Origin: Rachicladosporium sp. CCFEE 5018
Lineage: Eukaryota > Ascomycota > Dothideomycetes > Cladosporiales > Cladosporiaceae
Assembly: GCA_002077045.2 (NCBI GenBank)
Contig: KZ111147.1
Coordinates: forward strand, 600,037 to 664,036
Direction of reading: 5' to 3'
Length of the DNA stretch: 64,000 nt
Position 1 is the first letter of the stretch. Every line of letters begins with the position of its first letter. Shown piece by piece: positions 44,636-55,269 of the stretch. The translations under genes were made by a program, and so were the position numbers. A model generated the notes under the pieces. That model did no database searches. It had not been told where the DNA came from and saw only the letters and a list, made by a program, of their open reading frames with translations.

Positions 44636-46328
44636 ATGGCCCGGAGTGGAAAGCAGATTCTGAGGCGCAAGAAACACGCGCAGACTTCGGGTCAATCTCG
44701 CTTTGTCTCGAAAATCAAAGACTCCAGCAGCGACATCATGTATAACGAGCCGAGGAGTCGCGTTGTCATTGAGCGTGAGCTTGATGATGAGATCGACTTC
44801 TCGAGGACATTCGATGCATCCCCAAACTCATGTCTACCGGACCACTGAAGCTGCCACGGTAGAGCGCATCGCGAGTCCGGACATCGTCAATTGCCCCTCA
44901 CTCTATGCAGGTGATGTTGACACCGACACTGGTAAGTGACGGTGCCAGAATTTGATTACTGGAAGTGAAGCTGACTTCCGTGTAGACTTTGACGAGACTC
45001 AGCAGCTCATTCCCTGAGACTTTGAGGAAGGTAGCAGTAATGCTTCCTTCGCGGCGCCATGGAATAGCAACGATGAAGGTGCAAGCGAGGGCACCAACAA
45101 GGACACCAGTGAGAGGACCATTGCGCTGTCTAGGAGCAGTAATGATGAGGGCGGGAGCAATGAAGGCGCCCCCGATGACACTCTCACCGCTTTCGCCACC
45201 TCATTCACGATGACGATTGATATCGACGAGCTCAGCGAAGCTGATGCCACGGGAGGTGTGAGTGCTGTCGAGGATGGTGAGGCAGCTAGTGCGGTGACGG
45301 CAGTGACTGCAGGAGATGCTCATGCGACGACCGCGGAAGCGGTCCCAATTGAAGCAGCGGTCTCTGAGTACCGTCTGCCGAAGACTGATCCGGTCACTGC
45401 TGCAGGCTGGATCGAGGCGGCTGATGAGCAGTTCCGCGGTGAGCAGGTGACCGCCGACAACGACTGAACCGATCGCCTTGAAGTTTTAGTACCCGACAAC
45501 ATCGTCGAGGACCTCCGCAAGCTTGCTTCATTCTTACCCAAAGAGCGCGCATGGGTCATTCTATACCTCATCACTAGTCGCAAAGCTACAGCGCTTGCCG
45601 TCACTCATCTAAAGTTCCTCAGAGCCGTGACTTCAAATACGAACGGGCAGCAGGCTACCTCAGAGTACTTGATCCTCAGTCGCAAAGCTACTCAGCTGGC
45701 CCTTCAATCCTTACAGGATCAGAACATCCTCAACAAGGACATGGAGATCAACGAGTTCTTTGCGAAGAGGATTCAGCCGCTGAATCATGACATCACCGCA
45801 TCAGGGGATGACTCGAATGAGCACCTCACTGCATCACCCAGGACTCCGGAGCGCATCATCAGTAGGGGCGGCGCGAAGGCTTGTGCGACTGCGCCTACAT
45901 CACTCCTCAAGCCCAAGCAAGGCTGCACGGTGGTAAATCATGCCACTAAGCGGATGACTCCAAAGATGAGCCGCTCCGCATTAGTGGCTTGCTCCATCAC
46001 AGCCAGGGCATCAGCTCAGAGCGGCAGGATATACAAGACTTCGCTCCAGCGCCTCATGAAGATCTCGGCAGTCACTTGCGCCACATCGTTGCGCGGAGAG
46101 CGCATCATGGCCATCGCCTTGCTACACCTCACCAAACAGGCGGCTTCATTTGCCGGCTTTGCTGCGATCATCATCATGAAAGGCCTCCTCAAATTGACTG
46201 TGCATACCGCTACCGCAATCGCCTACATCCTTCGCATCGCGATCGTCGATGCGCCACCTGCCATTCGGGAGTTTATGCACGACGTCATCAAAGATGCACA
46301 TGCGCTCGAGAAGGCTCGCCGTCACTGA
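44636..46328 (+). CDS. Orphan gene of unknown function
   Basis: Tentative exons: 44636-44774, 44863-44931, 45031-45438 and 45490-46328; 484 residues. Introns of 88 (GTGAGC), 99 (GTAAGT) and 51 nt (GTGAGC..TTTTAG) remove a frame change and two TGA codons that would otherwise break the frame. The start is basic (MARSGKQILRRKKHAQTSGQ). The middle is acidic and repetitive (NSNDEGASEG and SSNDEGGSNEG). Then comes an internal duplication: LITSRKATALAVTHLKFL and LILSRKATQLALQSLQDQ. The end is hydrophobic-helical (AIAYILRIAIVDAPPAIREF, HDVIKDAHALEKARRH). C/G third positions support coding to 46328. An alternative last intron (45933-46006) would switch frame and end at 46453 with a Cys-rich tail. I do not recognise the family. 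Confidence 0.48.
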
Positions 46329-46557
46329 GCTTCTCTTCCTTCACATGGCTATGCTGCTATCGACCGAGCCAGAGCAGAAACGTGCACACAGTAGCGTCAT
46401 TGAGAGGGTATCACGCTCGACATTCCGACATCACGACTTTTCAAAGTACCTAATGTCTCTCGAAGTCACCACGAGAGCCACATACCGCACTTAAGGCTAA
46501 GCACTTAGATGCGGAGGAGCCTTGTACTTCATCGGCGAGGGTCGCTGGTATAATTTT

Positions 46558-47568
46558 CTATCTGCGACTGGTACCACCAAACCCAGTGCTTTCGTATCGA
46601 CTCGAACTTGGCGGACTTGAAGAATTGCCTCCCCCACCACCACGATAGCTCGGCGCGGCTCTGCCACCACCGTTACCGAACCAATTCGATGGCCCTGCTT
46701 GAGCCGGTGCTGTTCGATTGCGATTTCCCAGATACGACGCTCCTGCTGCACCAGCAGCAGCGCCAGACCAGAAGCCTGGACGCCAGCCCTGCGCATTGGA
46801 GGATGAATTCTGAGACGACCAGCTTTGCTTGCTGCGAGGCTGAGAGCGCGGCTCGTACGGTGGAGGCGGATCGTTGTCGTCGCCACCTCCCCAACCTCCA
46901 CCACCACCCCAGCCGCCGCCAGGTCGCCTGCGTCCAGCGTTTCCTCCTGCATTGCCGTTATTAGTGTAGACAGAGTATACAATCAGTCCAATGATCCCTG
47001 TGCCATATGTCAGTCTCGGACCGCCTCCCTTCACAGAAACTAAGCACCTACCAATAAACAACCCCCAAAACACCACCTGAAACAGCCTCTCCCCCAATCC
47101 CTTTCCCCTTTCACCTCCACTACTCCCCTTCCCGAATAATCCACTTGGCTCCCATCCATACCTCTCCTCCCCCTTCCCCGTCAACACCAACCGAAACTCA
47201 ACCCCACAACTCCCCCTCAACACATACTCGTCCTCCGGTCCCTCGTACCCCTCACAAACCACCTGCGTACTCCCCAGCTTGAACTCCTCTGGCAGCTCAG
47301 CCTGGCAAGTCCACTCCACGTCCTCCTTGCCGTAGCCGCGGCCGGAGTTCGTGCAGCGCATCACTTCCACGACATCGGCGAACTTTGAAGCGGAGCCGCC
47401 GACGCATGTTAGTTGGGGGATTGGGGCGAGGCGGCGGGAAGTTGTGAGGCTGTTGGCGTGGAGAGTGAGGGATTTGACTGTGGAGAGGAGGATGGCTTCT
47501 TTGGGTCTTTTTGCGGCCAGGGATGGGGTGGCGGAGAGGACAGCGGTGAGAAAGTGGAAGGTGTGCAT
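46558..47568 (-). CDS. SARAF-like ER membrane protein
   Basis: Exons 47052-47568 and 46558-46997 give 318 residues. The 54-nt intron lies in frame, so it could be read through, but removing it creates an unbroken membrane helix (VVFWGLFIGIIGLIVYSVY), which I take as proof of splicing. A signal peptide (MHTFHFLTAVLSATPSLA) precedes a lumenal domain with LTCVGGSASKFADVVEVMRC, WTCQAELPEEFKLGSTQVVC and LRGSCGVEFRLVL, the cysteine pattern of SARAF. The cytosolic tail is Gly/Pro/Arg-rich and disordered. In animals SARAF dampens store-operated Ca2+ entry; the fungal role is unknown. Confidence 0.87.
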   Translation of the reverse strand: MHTFHFLTAVLSATPSLAAKRPKEAILLSTVKSLTLHANSLTTSRRLAPIPQLTCVGGSASKFADVVEVMRCTNSGRGYGKEDVEWTCQAELPEEFKLGSTQVVCEGYEGPEDEYVLRGSCGVEFRLVLTGKGEERYGWEPSGLFGKGSSGGERGKGLGERLFQVVFWGLFIGRCLVSVKGGGPRLTYGTGIIGLIVYSVYTNNGNAGGNAGRRRPGGGWGGGGGWGGGDDNDPPPPYEPRSQPRSKQSWSSQNSSSNAQGWRPGFWSGAAAGAAGASYLGNRNRTAPAQAGPSNWFGNGGGRAAPSYRGGGGGNSSSPPSSSRYESTGFGGTSRR

Positions 47569-47957
47569 CGTGAAAGTTTGGTGATTGAGCCCGCCGATCT
47601 GGACTCCACGATGTAGCCCTTTTAACGAGTGAACGAGACTATCACACCAATACGGTGTGTACCAGTGGCGAAGGTTGGCTGAGAAGGCTGGGAACGGAAA
47701 CGTGTTCTTTGCGAACAAGTCTAGGCAGACAGCATTGCGATCCGAAACAGATCACGAGATGACGTGGGCTTCACTCGAGGACATTTTGGAGCGAACGAGT
47801 GTTGAGTCACTGCTGCGTGAAGCAACATCACCGCAGATGAGCCTCTGGCATGGGTGGGTCATGCTGTCAGCCAAACTCGTGGATTGTGTACAGCCGCTAG
47901 CGCCCGGCTGGTGCGACCAATGAATGAACAGCATGGGATCAATAGTTCGTACACTGT
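47569..47957. other. Intergenic between SARAF-like and SUN-domain genes
   Basis: 389 bases; holds the promoter of the SARAF-like gene and the 3' end of the SUN-domain gene. No element recognised. Confidence 0.35.
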
Positions 47958-50771
47958 CTACGGAGTCAAGCGCTCGCTAGTCACGAGGCTGGCGAGTGAT
48001 CTCTGCTGCGGACTGTCCAGTCGTGCAACATCCTCGGCGGTCTCCGGACTGAGATATGCATCGGCGTCATCCACATGCCCACTCACCCCTTCATGCCCAG
48101 TCGTAAATACGTCGGGCGGCGTGTCCACCTCCACACCTGTGACAGGTGCAGGCCCAGCGCTGCTCACCGGTCGACTGTCATCCGTCACATCTCCATTCCC
48201 CATAATGTCCCCTGCACTTCGTCTCAAGACCTTGCGTCGAAACAGACTGATCGGACTTCGACTCTTTGCATCCGCGGGGCTTTCTGGATCACTTTCCATG
48301 CCAGATCGTGTCTTCAGTAGCATATGCTGTAATAGTGGGATCTCCAACGCAGAGTACGGCCCACTAGTACCCATAGCCCCACGATTGAACAAGATCAGGG
48401 CAAGGCACATGAGTAGAAGCGTCGACTGCACGATGCCCATCCGCTTCTGCCAGACGAGCTCGTCAGCGACAAGTGTCAATCGAGAGGACAGAGCCAGTGT
48501 TTCGCGCTGCGACTGCTCCCTCTGAGCATCAAGCTCCAGTACCGTGCTCTGCCAAAGCTGGTCATAAGCTTGTCGAAAGCCGTGCAACTCAGTCATGATG
48601 GTATCATTGACATGCTTGAGGAATGTCTTGGTAGTACTGATCTGTCGTTTCTCGACTTTGCTGAATGCATCACGAAGAATAAGACTCTGCGCCTCGATGT
48701 ATTGCAACGACAGGGTTGAATTGGCTTCGAGTTGAGCGAGGCGCTTGGACACAGACTTGAAGAAGGACTCTTGCGTGGCAGGCTGCGCGGGAGCAGATGA
48801 GGAGACCGGCACGGATGCGCGAGTGGCGTTTGTCGTAACATTGGCAGGTTTTGGCGAGGGTGCTGGGGTCGTTGAGTTCTGCGGAGCGGCTGTGGATGAT
48901 AGTCGGACATTCACAGCGTCTAGGCTCGAATAGCTGCTCGGTACAGAGTCGTCGATGGTGCTGGCGTTCGCAGACGCCACGCTCGTGGTGGCTGAGTCGA
49001 TACTGGTAAGGGGTGTTGTTGGCATCAACTCGATCGATGTGGTCGAGAAGCTGCTGGCGATGTCCTGCGGCGAGGATGGCGCTGTAATGTTCGGGGCCGA
49101 GACGGAGACTGGTATGTTTTCAGAAGTTGGTGACGCCGTCTCAACTTCAGCCTCGGCGGTCGAGTCTGATTGCGCCATATTCCTTGCTGGAGTGCTTCTG
49201 GGAGCGCAAGTGGCAGCGTCGTCAAGCAGCGGGTCATCAACAGGAACGTCCATTGACACCGTCGAAGATGTTGTGGTTCTAGCTTGAGCAGCTGCTGTCG
49301 TGACCGCTGAGGATATGACTGGACTCGAGCTCGCGACTACGACGTCTGAAGCCGGTTTCGTGTTGGGATCCACAGTTGGTATTACCTGGGCAGTTGCCAA
49401 GTCTCCCTGCACCGATGCGACTAGTGCTTCTTGTGCCACTGACACCTGAGGAGTTACTTCTGGCTCCAGGATCTCGTCGTCGTCTTGCGGCTCGCCCCTA
49501 GCAAGCTCCTCTTGATGTCGGAACTCGTCCATCATCGTTGTGCCATGCACCCGCAGGAGACTCACGGGACAGTAATACTCGCTGCCATAATGCGTCAAGA
49601 ACTCAATCCTGAGATATCGCGCCCAAATAAGCGGGTTCTCGATAAGGAATGCCTGTACTTCGCGAGTGTTGCGTGCTTCGAATGTACCCAGATCTTTCCA
49701 CTTGTCGATCTTGACCGGGTACTTGTCAGACACCGAGATGCGAAAGTGACGGAAAATGGAGCTGAAGAACTCGTAGTTTGCCAGCACCACTGTGTCGATC
49801 AGGATGTCATTGCAAAGTTCCACGATGATGAACTTGTTCTTGGCGGCACATTTGTTTAGCAGGTAGCTGTCCTTGTTCTCGACCAGTACGGATGATCCTG
49901 ACTTCGCCTCAGGGTTGTTCTTCAACATCGTCGCGGCACAATCGAAGGAGGCATAGTTCGTCCGTTCCTTGCACGTCGTACCAGCGTCTTTTGACCGCAG
50001 TGCTGGCTGTGCTTGAGACGTAGGCACTGCAGGAGCATCTTCTCGACTTGCATGTTTCGACGAGCCGACGCTATCTTGGTTCTGAGTATGCCCGCTGCCG
50101 AAGCCGGAAAAGTCGAGCTCGATTTCGCTCTCCTCCCCAAGAGTGTCAAGTGCGTTGTTGATTACTGGCCGTCGGCGATTCGGGTCGATGGACTGCACGC
50201 GGCCGGCAAGATTCTCGGGTGACTGACCGACCTTCGCCAGGTTCTGCTTCGTCCACTCGTCGAACGAGAGGAAGTGTGCGGTGTCGAGGGGTGAGTCGGT
50301 CTCAATATCTTCAGCTGCTATGGTGGTCGAAGTCCCAGCCTCCGATGTGCTCGGAGTGCTGACTGCTATAGAGCCATCCGAAGTCGAGCTTTTCGGTATC
50401 TCTGTAGGCAGAGCAGTCGCTGTCGAGCTGCCGCCATCTGTGACATTCGATGCCGAGTTGGAAGACAGCGAGCTTGTAACGGTACTTGTCGAAGTCACAT
50501 CACTGAATGCGCTCAAAGGAAGAGTAGTGTTATAGGTCGAAAAACGATCGGTCCTTAGGCATTGCTGTGGTAAAGTATGGGTGATGTAGTTGGCTGTCCG
50601 GCTGGGGCAAGTGGCGTTCCCAAACCAAGACGAGCTAGCTATCGAAGAAGACGACGAAGGAGTCGCATTGTTTGCCAATGTGATCGTAGTCGTCTCGTCA
50701 TCACCATGAGCGGACGTGACAAGTAGTAACAGCAGGGGACCCAGGAGCGGAGATCGCAACGGCCTGGGCAT
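47958..50771 (-). CDS. Slp1-type (mid-)SUN-domain protein
   Basis: Single exon, 937 residues. It opens with a signal peptide (MPRPLRSPLLGPLLLLLVTS) and a Ser/Thr-rich stretch. The SUN-like domain (about 270-430) includes CKERTNYASFDCAATMLKNN, ENKDSYLLNKCAAKNKFIIV, ELCNDILIDTVVLANYEFFS, WKDLGTFEARNTREVQAFLI and YCPVSLLRVHGTTMMDEF; this cysteine-bearing form is that of Slp1/Opt (mid-SUN) proteins of the ER rather than nuclear-envelope Sad1. A Ser/Thr/Ala-rich region, a coiled-coil (FFKSVSKRLAQLEANSTLSL) and a single membrane helix (TLLLMCLALILF, about 780-795) follow. Slp1 is known to protect folding ER proteins with Emp65. Confidence 0.92.
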   Translation of the reverse strand: MPRPLRSPLLGPLLLLLVTSAHGDDETTTITLANNATPSSSSSIASSSWFGNATCPSRTANYITHTLPQQCLRTDRFSTYNTTLPLSAFSDVTSTSTVTSSLSSNSASNVTDGGSSTATALPTEIPKSSTSDGSIAVSTPSTSEAGTSTTIAAEDIETDSPLDTAHFLSFDEWTKQNLAKVGQSPENLAGRVQSIDPNRRRPVINNALDTLGEESEIELDFSGFGSGHTQNQDSVGSSKHASREDAPAVPTSQAQPALRSKDAGTTCKERTNYASFDCAATMLKNNPEAKSGSSVLVENKDSYLLNKCAAKNKFIIVELCNDILIDTVVLANYEFFSSIFRHFRISVSDKYPVKIDKWKDLGTFEARNTREVQAFLIENPLIWARYLRIEFLTHYGSEYYCPVSLLRVHGTTMMDEFRHQEELARGEPQDDDEILEPEVTPQVSVAQEALVASVQGDLATAQVIPTVDPNTKPASDVVVASSSPVISSAVTTAAAQARTTTSSTVSMDVPVDDPLLDDAATCAPRSTPARNMAQSDSTAEAEVETASPTSENIPVSVSAPNITAPSSPQDIASSFSTTSIELMPTTPLTSIDSATTSVASANASTIDDSVPSSYSSLDAVNVRLSSTAAPQNSTTPAPSPKPANVTTNATRASVPVSSSAPAQPATQESFFKSVSKRLAQLEANSTLSLQYIEAQSLILRDAFSKVEKRQISTTKTFLKHVNDTIMTELHGFRQAYDQLWQSTVLELDAQREQSQRETLALSSRLTLVADELVWQKRMGIVQSTLLLMCLALILFNRGAMGTSGPYSALEIPLLQHMLLKTRSGMESDPESPADAKSRSPISLFRRKVLRRSAGDIMGNGDVTDDSRPVSSAGPAPVTGVEVDTPPDVFTTGHEGVSGHVDDADAYLSPETAEDVARLDSPQQRSLASLVTSERLTP

Positions 50772-51084
50772 ATCTTCGCGGCATGGTCGATCCAGCTACA
50801 ACCAAGGATGAAGTTGTGGTGTGACTGACGCTTCTCGGAACACCAGAAGACCGCAGGAGAGGAATAACCCTATTCTAAATACTTTAACAAAATCCCGCAG
50901 AAGAGGAAGGACCTTGATGAAACATGTCCATATGTGAGACGGTCGACGTTGCAATCCTGTCGGATGCCGGAAGTGAACTTCACTGAACGCCTGGCCCGAG
51001 CGTCTTGAATCGCATAGCGAAGGCGAATGGCAGGCAAGCCAATGTACTCCCTTTCATCCTCCATCGGCATATGATCCCGTGGCA
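50772..51084. promoter_or_regulatory. Divergent intergenic region between the SUN-domain and mto1 genes
   Basis: 313 bases between opposite start codons; must hold both promoters. No element recognised. Confidence 0.4.
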
Positions 51085-53042
51085 ATGTTTACCATACGAG
51101 CGCATGCTCTCTGGGGCCATGCGCCTCGCGTGAGGTCTGCTGCGGTTCTCAGGCGCACCTTTGCGACTGTGACAGACCTTCCTGTAGATGCTCGGTACCA
51201 AACCCCGAATGCAATGAAACGTAGTCTATGCTAACAATCCGACAGGCCTCCAGTAGATGTGATAGTCATCGGTGGCGGTCATGCTGGCTGCGAGGCTTCT
51301 GCCGCAGCTGCGCGAGCAGGCGCACGAGCAATGCTCATTACGCCCTCCACGGAGAACCTTGGAGTGTGCAGCTGTAACCCTTCGTTGGGCGGCATCGGCA
51401 AGGGGACGATGATGCGAGAGATCGATGCGTTGGACGGGCTTGTGGGAAAGATCACAGACAAGGCTGGCGTACAATTCAGGATGCTCAATCGCAAGAAGGG
51501 ACCTGCAGTGTGGGGACCCCGAGCACAGATCGATCGCAAGCTTTATAAGAAGCACATGTCAGAGGAGATACTCTCGTATTCCAATCTCACTGTTAAGGAG
51601 GGAAAGGTGGCAGACATCGTTGTGGACCGATCTCGAGAGTCAACAGTGGAGGGCAGGCATGGCAAGATTACAGGAGTGCGATTAGAGTCCGGCGAGGTGA
51701 TCAATGCAAACAGTGTGGTGATTACCACGGGCACCTTCCTCGGTGGCGAAATCCATATTGGGCTTGAAGTCTTCCCCTCAGGCCGCATGGGCGAAGCAGC
51801 TACCTTCGGGCTTTCCAAGTCTCTTCGGGAAGCAGGCTTTCAGCTCGGCCGCCTCAAGACCGGCACTCCTCCTCGAATAGACAAGAAGACTATAGACTAC
51901 TCGAAGCTGCAAGTCCAACCAGGGGACGACCCACCAACCACGTTTTCCTACCTCAACGATCGAGTAGCAGTGGAGAAGCAGTTGGATTGCTACAGCACGC
52001 ACACGAACCCAGCAGCGCACGACATCATCCGCGAAAATCTCGACAAGAGCATTCACATTCGTGAGACTGTCAAGGGACCTCGATACTGCCCTTCACTGGA
52101 GAGCAAAGTCATCCGCTTCCATACGAAGACCCAGCACCTCGTTTGGCTGGAGCCGGAAGGCTTCGACTCAGACCTCGTCTATCCGAACGGCATCTCCATG
52201 ACAGTGCCGCCGGCTGCGCAAGAAGCCGCCGTCCGTGCCATGGAAGGGCTGGAGAATGCTGTACTGGTTCAGCCAGGCTACGGCGTGGAATACGATTATA
52301 TTGACCCTCGAGGGCTGAAGTCGACGCTCGAGACAAAAGCAATCTCAGGTCTCTTCTTGGCAGGTCAGATCAACGGCACGACAGGGTACGAAGAAGCTGC
52401 TGCACAGGGTATACTCGCAGGGATAAACGCTGGTAACGCCGCTGTAGGTCGTGAACCTTTCACGATGACACGCGCGGACAGCTATATAGGCATCATGGTC
52501 GATGATCTCGTGACTAAAGGCGTCTCGGAGCCGTACAGGATGTTCACCTCGAGATCTGAGTACCGCATGTCTGCGCGTGCTGACAACGCCGATCTCCGCC
52601 TCACAGCAAAAGGCCACGCCGCAGGAGTCATCTCCTCAAGCCGCTGGCGACACTTCAGTGATACCAAAGCTCAGCTGGACTCACTGCGTGAGCTTCTCGA
52701 ATCACACTCAAGTGGCTCACAGTCCTGGATTGCCAAAGGCCTTCCAGTCCGGAACGACACCCACCGACGCAATGCCTTTGACCTTCTCGCCTCCTCCTCG
52801 ATCACTACATCAACGCTACTGCCTCTCATCCCAGCCCTTGCTTCATACTCACCCGCCTTACTGGCTCGGATGGACATTGAAGGAACGTACGCGCCATATA
52901 TCACACAGCAGACGAGCACCGCTGCTTCCATGGTGCGTGATGAAGAGCTGAAACTACCAGGCGATCTTGATTACGAAAGCATCAGCGGACTAAGCTTCGA
53001 GGAGAAGCGAGCACTCGAAAGAGTTCGGCCAGAGAGTGTAGG
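51085..53042 (+). CDS. mto1: Mitochondrial tRNA-modifying enzyme Mto1 (GidA/MnmG), 3' end in gap
   Basis: Exons 51085-51194 and 51246-53042 (continuing into the N run); 635 codons are visible. With Mss1 it installs 5-carboxymethylaminomethyl-type groups on U34 of mitochondrial tRNAs. The first exon is a basic mitochondrial presequence (MFTIRAHALWGHAPRVRSAA). The FAD motif VIVIGGGHAGCEASAAA begins at about 42; CSCNPSLGGIGKGTMMREID and GLFLAGQINGTTGYEEAAAQ are GidA signatures. The sequence stops after ERVRPESV, about 40-60 residues before the usual C-terminus, because of the assembly gap; it is not a biological truncation. Confidence 0.95.
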
Positions 53043-53142
53043 NNNNNNNNNNNNNNNNNNNNNNNNNNNNNNNNNNNNNNNNNNNNNNNNNNNNNNNNNN
53101 NNNNNNNNNNNNNNNNNNNNNNNNNNNNNNNNNNNNNNNNNN
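53043..53142. other. Assembly gap of 100 N
   Basis: Exactly 100 undetermined bases, the convention for a scaffold join of unknown size. The left side ends inside mto1 and the right side starts inside another gene's repetitive coding sequence, so at least the end of one gene and the start of another are missing. Confidence 0.99.
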
Positions 53143-53143
53143 T

Positions 53144-54143
53144 ACTACCGCATACGAGGCTCCGACTACGGAATACAGTACGGCATATGCTACAGTCACG
53201 ACCCCGGTCACGATCTGTACGACCGTCTATGAGGCGCCGAGCACCGTGACCTCTTCGCAAACCATCACTGTGAGCTCGGCGTACACCGTCAGCGTCGTAC
53301 AAACCCAGACACAAGAAATCCCCGTGACACAGGTCAGTAGCTCAAGGATGAGTTCTCGACGAGGGACCGAAGGGCTGACACACGAAATAGACAAATACAG
53401 TCTACGAGGTCTCGACCGCGATCGAAGAGCTCACTTCAACGGTCTCACAGGCGCCAATCACAGTGTATCGGACGAGCTATGCCACTAGTACAGAGTATGC
53501 CACTGCGCCTGGCCAGACTGAGTATGCTACTGCAACGATCGTCGTACCCGTCTGTCCAGTCCAGCCAACTTGGGTGAGCACGACCACAGCAATCGTCACC
53601 AGCACATGCTACGAAACGGCGCCAGGGCAGACCATCTACCAGACGAGCTATGAGACTGCACCAGGCTCGACCGTGTACGAGACTTCCGTCCAAGAAGCCA
53701 CCGCGACTGTCACCCTTCCGGCCGGCCCCGTCACCCCTGCTCCAGCAAGCACCATCACAGCTATCTCAACGCAGATCATCACACTCCCGGGTACAACGTA
53801 CTACACCACAGCGCAGGGATACAACACCACGGTCGTCAGTGCGAGCACGGGCGTGACTACCGTGTATGCTACCGAAACCGTGTACGAGACGCAGAGCTGC
53901 AGCACAGTGTACCAGCCTACGACAGCCTGGTCGACGGGTTGGGCGACCGAGACTTATGGCAAGCCGAGTGAGACAGCAACCGCATGGAGTGACGAAGGAC
54001 ATGGGTGGCAGAGTAGTGGCACCACTGCGCCTGCTGCGACGAGTACTGGAGGCTACGGGGAGCATGGCGGTCCGCCAGGCGGCTGGAGCGGACAGAGAGG
54101 CGGTCACGGATCGGGTGGTAGTGGAAAGGGTTGGCGGGCGTGA
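53144..54143 (+). CDS. Thr/Tyr-rich repetitive secreted wall protein (5' end in gap)
   Basis: Exons 53144-53332 and 53391-54143 (58-nt intron); 313 residues are visible and the start is lost in the gap. The sequence is built of imperfect units around TxYET/APGQT, for example ATSTEYATAPGQTEYATATI, TSTCYETAPGQTIYQTSYET and APGSTVYETSVQE. It is Thr/Ser/Tyr-rich and low in charge, as in O-glycosylated adhesin-like wall proteins. The end is Gly-rich (GPPGGWSGQRGGHGSGGSGK) and lacks a GPI signal. The repetitive coding sequence probably caused the assembly break. Confidence 0.78.
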
Positions 54144-54386
54144 TTCCTAGGATCGAGGTAATGAGGTGCTGACCGCAACGAGGAGTTGACCCGAGAAAAT
54201 ATGGGTAATGAGAAACGCGACTGCGCCATGGATGAGTAATATAGTAATGTAATGCATCATCAAATTGCCTTATATCGCGCTCTGTGAGTCTACGCCACAA
54301 AACGAGCGTCCGCCCAAGCCAGTATTTACGCACCGCTTCGCTGTAATGAATGCCTCCACTTGCCGTCTAGTCCCCATCCGCCCAAC

Positions 54387-54896
54387 TCAATGCATCCCGC
54401 CGACCTTCGCAGCCGCAAGCTTCTCCTGAAACGCACAGTGCTTGATCGAGTCAACATACTCGACCACCGTGCTAATCTTCTCCCCGTCCTCAGTGAATTG
54501 GAAGAACAGCACTCCCTCGACGCCAAACGGTCCTACTTTGGTATCAGCATGGTTGCTAAATTCAACCACGGACTTATGCGCTTCGGCATCGTGGACGTGG
54601 TTGTGGAACTTGTACTACAGTTCGATCAGTCAGTGCCGTGTACCTCGGCCGAAGCACGAGGGAGCCAGGGAGTTTTGTGAACGTACGACGATCGGCGTTG
54701 TGAACTGCTGTCCGATCCGATTGAGTCCGAAGACGAGTTGCTGGGTGTTCAGCTGGTGCGGTTCGACAGACGCCTTGGGCTGTAGGTATCTGATGAAGTC
54801 TGGCGTGAAGAGCTCGGCTAGAGCGTCGAGGTTGTAGGCGTTGAGGAGGGCGAGGACTTTGTCCAGTGTTGCCTTTTGGGCTGTGAGGGAAGACAT
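54387..54896 (-). CDS. SnoaL-like small protein A
   Basis: Exons 54687-54896 and 54387-54614 with a 72-nt intron give 145 residues. The fold pattern is that of the NTF2/SnoaL-like family of small alpha+beta barrels: a start helix (QKATLDKVLALLNAYNLDAL, AELFTPDFIRYLQP), then FHNHVHDAEAHKSVVEFSNH, GPFGVEGVLFFQFTEDGEKI and VVEYVDSIKHCAFQEKLA. Members bind or isomerise small molecules, but many are non-catalytic and no function can be assigned. The gene is a tandem paralogue of the one at 55270-55766, with the intron at the same codon. Confidence 0.82.
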
Positions 54897-55269
54897 GGTG
54901 GTAGTCGGCTATGTGGTGGACGAGGGTGGTGGATTGAGCGGTGGTTTGAATGAGTCCGGGAGGTGTCGTTGGCTGTGGGTGTTTAAGTGATGCTTAGAGG
55001 AGTGGACCAGGACGATGCTCAGGCTATATAGGTGAGTGATGCACAGGCAGATGGGAGAAAGGTTGTACCGCCGGGAAGGAGATTTGTCTTAACGCCATGA
55101 TGATTGCTTCGCTTGCCTATCTATCGCTTGAATAGAGTAACATTGCGCTGGGAGGACGTGCTTTCTTGCATTGCTGGGATTAGATTAGGCTCATGTAATC
55201 TGTGCAAGGCATCCATTTTCGGTGTTAAGGCTCGGCCGAGGTCGCACGAACGCCGTGGTCACACTTCCA
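54897..55269. other. Intergenic between the two SnoaL-like genes
   Basis: 373 bases with no gene; contains the promoter of gene A. No repeat links it to the region upstream of gene B on inspection. Confidence 0.4.

Noticed and set aside
44986..45467. Two in-frame TGA codons and a frame change in the orphan gene, read at first as a pseudogene
   Set aside because: Introns with GTGAGC or GTAAGT donors and AG acceptors remove all three lesions and restore one frame. The gene is more simply intact.
51259..53232. Continuous frame running through the N gap as one protein
   Set aside because: The N run is translated as unknown residues; the right part in that frame is not GidA-like, while another frame is a clear Thr-rich protein. 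The apparent fusion is an artefact.
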